Shown in pieces: positions 57,467 to 64,000 of a DNA stretch of 64,000 bases. The stretch's first letter is position 1. The number at the start of each line of letters is the position of its first letter. Position numbers and translations under genes: made by a program. This DNA comes from Stenotrophomonas sp. ISL-67 (lineage in GTDB: Bacteria > Pseudomonadota > Gammaproteobacteria > Xanthomonadales > Xanthomonadaceae). The notes under the pieces are model-generated. The model did not search any database, was not told where the DNA came from, and worked only from the letters and a program-made list of their open reading frames with translations. Location: NCBI RefSeq assembly GCF_018612915.1, contig NZ_JAGGRL010000007.1:62001-126000 (forward strand). Reading direction: 5' to 3'.

Positions 57467-58043
57467 CCTTGTCTCCTGTTACCAGCAGCTTGGGCTTTGC
57501 CAACAGCCCGGTGGCAAACGCATCACCGGTCTGCACCCGTCGCATGAACTCTTCCACTGAGTACAGCACAGGATTGATCTCCCGATGCAACACTTCCTGC
57601 GCGGGGTGGATCGCACGCACCAGGTCAGCGAACCCCAGATCGCCCAGAACCAGCAGATCCACGTCGCTACCGTTGACTTCGGTACCTGTTGCCATCGAAC
57701 CGAAGACCCACGCCAAGGAGACGTGATCGGCCACCGACGCCAATGAATCGCGAAGGACTGGCACCACGCCATGGGTCTTTCGGAACATCGCAGCCAAGTC
57801 GTCGAACAGTACGCACGCGCGATTCGCCCGGTAGTGAACCTGATTACCCTGTTCGCTCCGCAGCAGCAGCCCGGACTCGGTGAGCTTGTCCAGTTCGCGT
57901 GCAAGGGTGCCGGCGTGGGTGCCGGTTATCCTGGCCAACTCGCGCAGGTGGAGACTGGCATCCTGCTGCAGCAGCAGCGCTGCCAGCACCCGTTGGCGGG
58001 TGGCCGGGAACAGGACGCCCATCAGTAGCGAAGTGTTGCTCAT
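57414..58043 (-). CDS. HTH-MNT nucleotidyltransferase (antitoxin of MNT/HEPN pair)
   Basis: 209 residues from the ATG at 58043. The N-terminal winged HTH has LRELARITGTHAGTLARELDKL; the minimal nucleotidyltransferase domain has GSMATGTEVNGSDVDLLV, the GSx10DxD motif. MNT proteins in these pairs AMPylate and silence the HEPN RNase; the fused HTH suggests autoregulation at the inverted repeat 20 bp upstream. Forms a translationally coupled operon with the HEPN gene. Confidence 0.85.
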   Translation of the reverse strand: MSNTSLLMGVLFPATRQRVLAALLLQQDASLHLRELARITGTHAGTLARELDKLTESGLLLRSEQGNQVHYRANRACVLFDDLAAMFRKTHGVVPVLRDSLASVADHVSLAWVFGSMATGTEVNGSDVDLLVLGDLGFADLVRAIHPAQEVLHREINPVLYSVEEFMRRVQTGDAFATGLLAKPKLLVTGDKDDIGKLAGDPAAQGAQR

Positions 58044-58055
58044 CAGGCGACAACT

Positions 58056-58072
58056 GTTGCTTATTTGGCAAC
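58056..58072. promoter_or_regulatory. Inverted repeat at the MNT/HEPN promoter
   Basis: GTTGC-TTATTTG-GCAAC, 5-bp arms with 7-bp spacer, 13 bp before the MNT start codon; a likely binding site for its own HTH. Confidence 0.5.
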
Positions 58073-58115
58073 ATATTGCAAGTGAGCTCCGGTAATCCCC
58101 GCTTTTGGCGGCCGC

Positions 58116-58147
58116 CAAAAAAGAACCCGCGCTACGCGCGGGTTCTT
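58116..58147 (-). terminator. Terminator of icd
   Basis: AAGAACCCGCGC-TAC-GCGCGGGTTCTT, perfect 12-bp stem with a 3-nt loop and A-run (T-run in the leftward direction), 31 bp beyond the icd stop. Confidence 0.92.
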
Positions 58148-58175
58148 CGGTACAGCGTTGGGACGTGTTGCGGTT

Positions 58176-60479
<2,304 letters not shown>

Positions 60480-60543
60480 TCAGACCCGGGGAGCAAAGCC
60501 GGGCCATACGCGGCGGTATTGGAACGGTGTGTGCGACTTGAGC

Positions 60544-60572
60544 AAAAAAAGACGCAGCCTCGCGGCTGCGTC
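60544..60572 (-). terminator. Terminator of the lipoprotein gene
   Basis: GACGCAGCC-TCGC-GGCTGCGTC preceded by seven A (T-run leftward), 37 bp beyond the stop of the leftward lipoprotein gene. Confidence 0.85.
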
Positions 60573-60608
60573 CATCGTGAGCCCGTGCCGGGAGAGAGTC
60601 GGCGGGAC

Positions 60609-61106
60609 TTACTTGACCTCGAACTCCTGCGGCGTTCCTGCCGCCTGACCATCTACAGTGACTTCGGCGCGGTACTTGCCCACCGGCCAGCCATTGGCAT
60701 TTTCGAAAGTGACGTTGGTGGTGTCGGCGCCAGTGGTGTTCAGGGCCTGGGTTTTCTCGCCAGCCACCTGACCATCCTGATAGGTCAACCTGACGCCAGT
60801 GTTGACGTTGTTGGCGGTGCCGTCGGTGCGGAAGGAAACGATGATGATGTCCTTCGGCCCGAACAGCGCCACCGGGGCAACCGACTTGTCGGCGGCGGCG
60901 GTCTTGCCCACCGTCACGGCGGAAACGCTCACCGGGGCAGCAGCGGTCATCGGCTGCGGCGCGGCTGGTTCTGCCGGCGCCGTCGCAACCGGGGTGGCCG
61001 GCTGGGCGTTATTGTCGGCGGTGTCTTCCTTCTTCTTGCAGCCAGCCAAGGCCACGGTGGCCAGCAGGGCGGCAAGTACGGCGGTACTGATGGACGTCTT
61101 CTTCAT
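60609..61106 (-). CDS. Lipoprotein of unknown function
   Basis: 165 residues. Signal with lipobox LATVALAGC, then a charged KKKED and Ala/Pro-rich linker (about 30-60), and a beta-rich C-terminal domain (FGPKDIIIVSFRTDG, GWPVGKYRAEVTVDGQAAG) resembling small immunoglobulin-like folds. No specific family named. Strong ribosome site GGAGG before the ATG. Its neighbour downstream in the same direction is a LysM protein, so both may act in the envelope. Confidence 0.75.
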   Translation of the reverse strand: MKKTSISTAVLAALLATVALAGCKKKEDTADNNAQPATPVATAPAEPAAPQPMTAAAPVSVSAVTVGKTAAADKSVAPVALFGPKDIIIVSFRTDGTANNVNTGVRLTYQDGQVAGEKTQALNTTGADTTNVTFENANGWPVGKYRAEVTVDGQAAGTPQEFEVK

Positions 61107-61152
61107 GGAATTCCTCCGTGGGAATCGAAAGTGGACTGCAGGCGGAGCGGGC

Positions 61153-61449
61153 TTATTCCTTCGGCGGCAATTTCAGCGTCTGGCCGGGGAAAATCTTGTC
61201 GGGATCCTTCAGCACGTCGCTGTTGGCCTCGAAAATCTTCTTCCAGGCGTTGGCATCGCCCAGCTCGTTCTTGGCGATCTTCGACAACGAATCACCCGCC
61301 TTTACGGTGTAGGTGCTACCCCCCACCTTTTCGGCAGTGGTATCTACCGAAGCGGTTACGCCGGAGAAATCAGCCTTTTCCACCTTCTGCGCGGTGGTAT
61401 CCACGCTGGAGGTGACACCGGAAAAATCGGCTTTCTTGTCGGTACTCAT
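61153..61449 (-). CDS. Small LysM-domain protein with internal duplication
   Basis: 98 residues from the ATG at 61449, with GGGAG upstream; the frame is open further but only this start gives a clean N-terminus. The first 42 residues contain two near-identical 18-residue units, [18 protein letters not shown] and [18 protein letters not shown]. The C-terminal LysM ([29 protein letters not shown]) resembles YgaU/LysM proteins, which lack a signal peptide and are cytoplasmic. Binds peptidoglycan or other ligands by family. Confidence 0.85.
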   Translation of the reverse strand: MSTDKKADFSGVTSSVDTTAQKVEKADFSGVTASVDTTAEKVGGSTYTVKAGDSLSKIAKNELGDANAWKKIFEANSDVLKDPDKIFPGQTLKLPPKE

Positions 61450-61591
61450 CCACACACTCCCGTCTTGAATAGGACGACCTGGATGGCAAGGTGTCACAGG
61501 CCTTGTTAATGGGGCATGGCGCAGGCGTGAAGGCGTCGGGAGGTTTTCTGAACAGGCGGCCGGGAGCCTTGGGCCACGGTAAAATGGCGGC

Positions 61592-62410
61592 ATGAATACC
61601 CCCCAGGACTCCAGCCTCGGTCGCGAGGTTGCTTACCCCTCCCAGTACGACCCCACCCTGCTGTTCCCGATCCCCCGCCGCGCCGCGCGCGAGGAGATCG
61701 GGGTGGACGAGGCCAATCTACCGTTCGTCGGCCATGACCGCTGGCATGCCTATGAGCTGAGCTGGCTGGACCAGCGCGGCAAGCCGCGCGTGGCGGTGGC
61801 CACGATCAGCGTTCCGTGTACTTCACCTAGCCTGATCGAATCCAAGTCGTTCAAGCTCTACCTCAACTCGCTCAACAGCACCCGCTTCGATGATGACGAG
61901 CAGGCGCGCCAGCGTATGGCCGGCGATCTGTCGGCCTGTGCCGGGGCGGTAGTGAACGTGGTGTTCGGGGTACCGTTGCTGGTGGAAACGGCTGAAGGCG
62001 AATCGCTGGATGGGCTGGACCTGGCGATTGAGTGCTACGGCCCGCCTGCCCCGGAGTACCTGTCGGCCAACCCCGGCCAGGTAGTGACCGAGACGCTGAG
62101 CTCGGCCCTGCTCAAGTCCAACTGCCCGGTCACCGGCCAGCCGGACTGGGCCAGCGTGAGTGTGCGCTACCGGGGCCCGCGTATCGACCGCGAAGGGCTG
62201 CTGCGGTACCTGATCAGCTACCGCGAGCACGCCGAGTTCCATGAGCAGTGCGTGGAACGCATCTTCAACGAGGTCACCCTGCGCTGCCAGCCGGAGTGGC
62301 TGGAAGTAGAAGCGCGCTACACCCGTCGCGGCGGATTGGACATCAACCCGTGGCGGGCCAGCGCCGGGATCGAGCAGCCGGCGCGGACGGTGCGGGATCT
62401 GCGGCAGTAG
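61592..62410 (+). CDS. queF: NADPH-dependent 7-cyano-7-deazaguanine reductase
   Basis: 272 residues, the long bimodular QueF type. Reduces preQ0 to preQ1 in queuosine synthesis. The active-site Cys is in [17 protein letters not shown]; the other half has the motif [13 protein letters not shown], and [13 protein letters not shown] follows. ATG at 61592. Divergent from the LysM gene. Confidence 0.96.
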   Translation: MNTPQDSSLGREVAYPSQYDPTLLFPIPRRAAREEIGVDEANLPFVGHDRWHAYELSWLDQRGKPRVAVATISVPCTSPSLIESKSFKLYLNSLNSTRFDDDEQARQRMAGDLSACAGAVVNVVFGVPLLVETAEGESLDGLDLAIECYGPPAPEYLSANPGQVVTETLSSALLKSNCPVTGQPDWASVSVRYRGPRIDREGLLRYLISYREHAEFHEQCVERIFNEVTLRCQPEWLEVEARYTRRGGLDINPWRASAGIEQPARTVRDLRQ

Positions 62411-62432
62411 CCGGCACGTCGGTAGCGCCGAA

Positions 62433-62501
62433 GAGAACGGCAGGAGCTGTTCTCAACGTCGCGAAGCGACGGCCCGAAGGGTGCCCGCCAGGACGGCGGG
62501 C
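62433..62501. other. Three consecutive intergenic hairpins
   Basis: GAGAACGGC-AGGA-GCTGTTCTC (62433-62454), CGTCGC-GAA-GCGACG (62457-62471) and GCCCGCC-AGGAC-GGCGGGC (62483-62501) in a row downstream of queF. None is followed by a T-run. Could be a structured RNA element or composite repeat. Confidence 0.45.
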
Positions 62502-62543
62502 ATAACGTTGGCCGGCCCCCGCGCACCTTCAACGTTCGTGACG

Positions 62544-62565
62544 GCCGGCCAACGGCCGGCGCTAC
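62544..62565 (-). repeat. SMAG-type palindromic repeat
   Basis: GCCGGCCAACGGCCGGCGC, ending in TAC, between queF and the M20 gene's stop. Confidence 0.85.
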
Positions 62566-62569
62566 CGGA

Positions 62570-63883
62570 TCAGGATGCCGGCGCATTGAGATAATCCAGG
62601 CTTACCTGCAGCAAGGCGCGCAGGCCCACATCCAGCGCCTTCTCATCCAGCAGGAACTTCGGCGAGTGGTTGGCTGGCGCCCTGGCCGGGTCGATGCCTT
62701 CGCTGGTGGAGCCGACGAAGAAGAACATGCCCGGCACCTGCTGGGCATACAGCGAGAAGTCTTCGGCGCCCATCTGCAGCGGCGGCTCGTATACGTTGGC
62801 CTCGCCAACCACGGCCTGCAGGCTCGGCAGCATGCGCGCGGTCAGCGCCGGGTCGTTGACCGTGGCGGGGTTGCCTTCGGCCTCGTAGATCTCGGTCTGC
62901 GCCTTGGCACCATGCGCGGCAGCGGTGTGTTCGGCCACGTTGCGCAGGTCGGCGAAGATCTGCTGGCGCATGCCTTCGTCGAAGGTACGGATGGTGCCCA
63001 CCATCTCCACTTCGTCGGGAATGATGTTGTAGCGGATGCCGCCCTTGATGGCGCCGAAGGAGACCACCGCCGGCTGCTTGGAGATGTTGGAGCGACGGCT
63101 GACGATGGTCTGCGCGGTGCCCACCAGGTCGGCGGTGGCGACGATCGGGTCGACTCCGTTCCACGGCGCCGAGCCGTGGGTCTGGCGGCCGATCACCTTG
63201 ATCCCGAAGCGGTCCGAGGCGGCCATCAGCGGGCCACCGCGGACCGCGATCTGCCCGGCCTGGACGCTGGAGAAAACGTGCAGGCCGAACACCGCATCGG
63301 GCTTGAAGTCGGCGAACAGGCCTTCCTTTAGCATCAGCGCTGCACCACCCTCATCCGGCGGCGGCGCGCCTTCTTCGGAGGGCTGGAAGATCAGCATCAC
63401 TTCGCCGGGCAGGTTCTCGCGCATCTTCACCAACGCGTCGGCCACACCGAGCAGGGTGGCGGTGTGGGCGTCATGGCCACAGGCGTGCATCACGCCCACC
63501 GGCTCGCCGCGATAGGTACTGGTGGCCTTCGAGGCGAACGGCAGACCGGTCTGCTCGGTCACCGGCAGCGCGTCCATGTCCGCGCGCAGGGCGATGCGCG
63601 GGCCGGGCTTGCCGCCCTTGATGATGGCCACCACGCCGTGGTGGGCGATACCGGTTTTTGGCTTCAGACCCATCGCGCGCAGCTGTTCGGCGACCTTGGC
63701 CGAGGTGCGTTCTTCGCGGTTGGACAGCTCCGGGTGCTGGTGGAAGTCGCGGCGCCACTGCACCACCTGGGCCTGCAGGCGGGCGGCGGCGGCGGTGACT
63801 TCCGGGCGTTCGGTGGGGGCGGCGGTGGCCAGCGCCGGGGAGGCCAGCAACAGGGCGGACAGCAGCAGCGTGAGACGGGGCAT
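62570..63883 (-). CDS. Exported M20-family amidohydrolase
   Basis: 437 residues from the ATG at 63883, with GGAG 8 nt upstream. Signal peptide LTLLLSALLLASPALATAA, so periplasmic. The M20/IAA-amino-acid hydrolase metal site includes MHACGHDAHTATLLG and catalytic PSEEGAPPPDEGG; later GAEDFSLYAQQVPG. Hydrolyses N-acyl amino acids or related amides (hippurate/IAA-type). Substrate unknown. Stop lies against a SMAG repeat. Confidence 0.93.
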   Translation of the reverse strand: MPRLTLLLSALLLASPALATAAPTERPEVTAAAARLQAQVVQWRRDFHQHPELSNREERTSAKVAEQLRAMGLKPKTGIAHHGVVAIIKGGKPGPRIALRADMDALPVTEQTGLPFASKATSTYRGEPVGVMHACGHDAHTATLLGVADALVKMRENLPGEVMLIFQPSEEGAPPPDEGGAALMLKEGLFADFKPDAVFGLHVFSSVQAGQIAVRGGPLMAASDRFGIKVIGRQTHGSAPWNGVDPIVATADLVGTAQTIVSRRSNISKQPAVVSFGAIKGGIRYNIIPDEVEMVGTIRTFDEGMRQQIFADLRNVAEHTAAAHGAKAQTEIYEAEGNPATVNDPALTARMLPSLQAVVGEANVYEPPLQMGAEDFSLYAQQVPGMFFFVGSTSEGIDPARAPANHSPKFLLDEKALDVGLRALLQVSLDYLNAPAS

Positions 63884-63948
63884 TCGGGTCTCCAACGGGT
63901 GTTCGGGGTGGTTTGAACCTGAATGTAGGGCATCAGGGTGGCTTCGGA

Positions 63949-63973
63949 AAGCCAACCGTTGGTTGGCTTCTAC
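63949..63973 (-). repeat. SMAG-type palindromic repeat
   Basis: AAGCCAACCGTTGGTTGGC, ending TTCTAC: GTAG foot on the minus strand, palindromic arms, near the window end. Confidence 0.85.
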
Positions 63974-64000
63974 CGAAATGCCCCAGAGGCTGGGAACCTC

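Overview
The window is a GC-rich bacterial chromosome segment that fits Stenotrophomonas (Xanthomonadaceae) best. The basis is the gene set and order (prmA-DUF3426-fis-purH-purD, ftsE-ftsX-rpoH, rhlB/trxA/rho, aroQ-accB-accC, monomeric icd, a large TonB-dependent receptor) and about a dozen short palindromic intergenic repeats starting with GTAG. Those repeats match the SMAG family known from S. maltophilia. No rRNA, tRNA, CRISPR array, transposase or integrase was recognised.

Layout. 1-7.7 kb: an RND efflux permease (cut by the window edge) with its membrane fusion protein, a MipA/OmpV outer-membrane protein, an OmpR-type regulator with its histidine kinase, and a DUF1254/DUF1214 lipoprotein. 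7.8-10.9 kb: a complete arsenic-resistance locus, arsN2-arsC-arsH facing arsR-acr3, with overlapping divergent promoters. 10.9-18.2 kb: regulators and small enzymes (LysR, isochorismatase-like hydrolase, two AraC-type regulators, DJ-1/PfpI, NTF2-like, SDR), with a small SymE-like/RHH patch and a decayed gene. 18.2-20.2 kb: a tight accessory operon of DUF2384 antitoxin, a 45-residue ORF, an XRE-ImmA/IrrE protease and a DUF4411 PIN-like protein. 20.4-22.8 kb: aroQ-accB-accC. 22.9-26.5 kb: a large protein whose C-terminus looks like an ADP-ribosyltransferase with altered catalytic positions, plus two unknown membrane-anchored proteins. 26.7-42.1 kb: conserved core (prmA, DUF3426, fis, purH, purD, rpoH, ung, ftsX, ftsE, rhlB, trxA, rho), broken only by a rhuM-family gene between purH and purD.

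42.5-52.2 kb is a carbohydrate-utilisation locus: GH3 exo-glucosidase, LacI regulator, MFS sugar transporter, TonB receptor and a cupin-like protein. A shared operator, TGACAGCGCTGTCA, sits in front of the hydrolase, transporter and receptor genes. The likely flow is that the receptor imports oligosaccharide across the outer membrane, GH3 cleaves it in the periplasm, the MFS protein carries the sugar into the cytoplasm, and LacI senses it.

52.2-60.4 kb pairs aceK (isocitrate dehydrogenase kinase/phosphatase) with its substrate gene icd, separated by accessory DNA. This holds a MASE1 histidine-kinase homologue lacking the phospho-acceptor His, a small exported protein, and an MNT/HEPN toxin-antitoxin pair. 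A second, decayed copy of the icd 3' end lies beyond the pair, so the cassette is flanked by direct repeats of about 278 bp, as expected if it entered at the icd 3' end. 60.6-63.9 kb: a lipoprotein, a small LysM protein with an internal duplication, queF and an M20 amidohydrolase.

The items most worth following up are the icd-flanked MNT/HEPN cassette, the degenerate ART-like protein, the His-less MASE1 protein, the 18-20 kb toxin-like operon, and the shared LacI operator. All family assignments come from reading motifs by eye; no database search was run.
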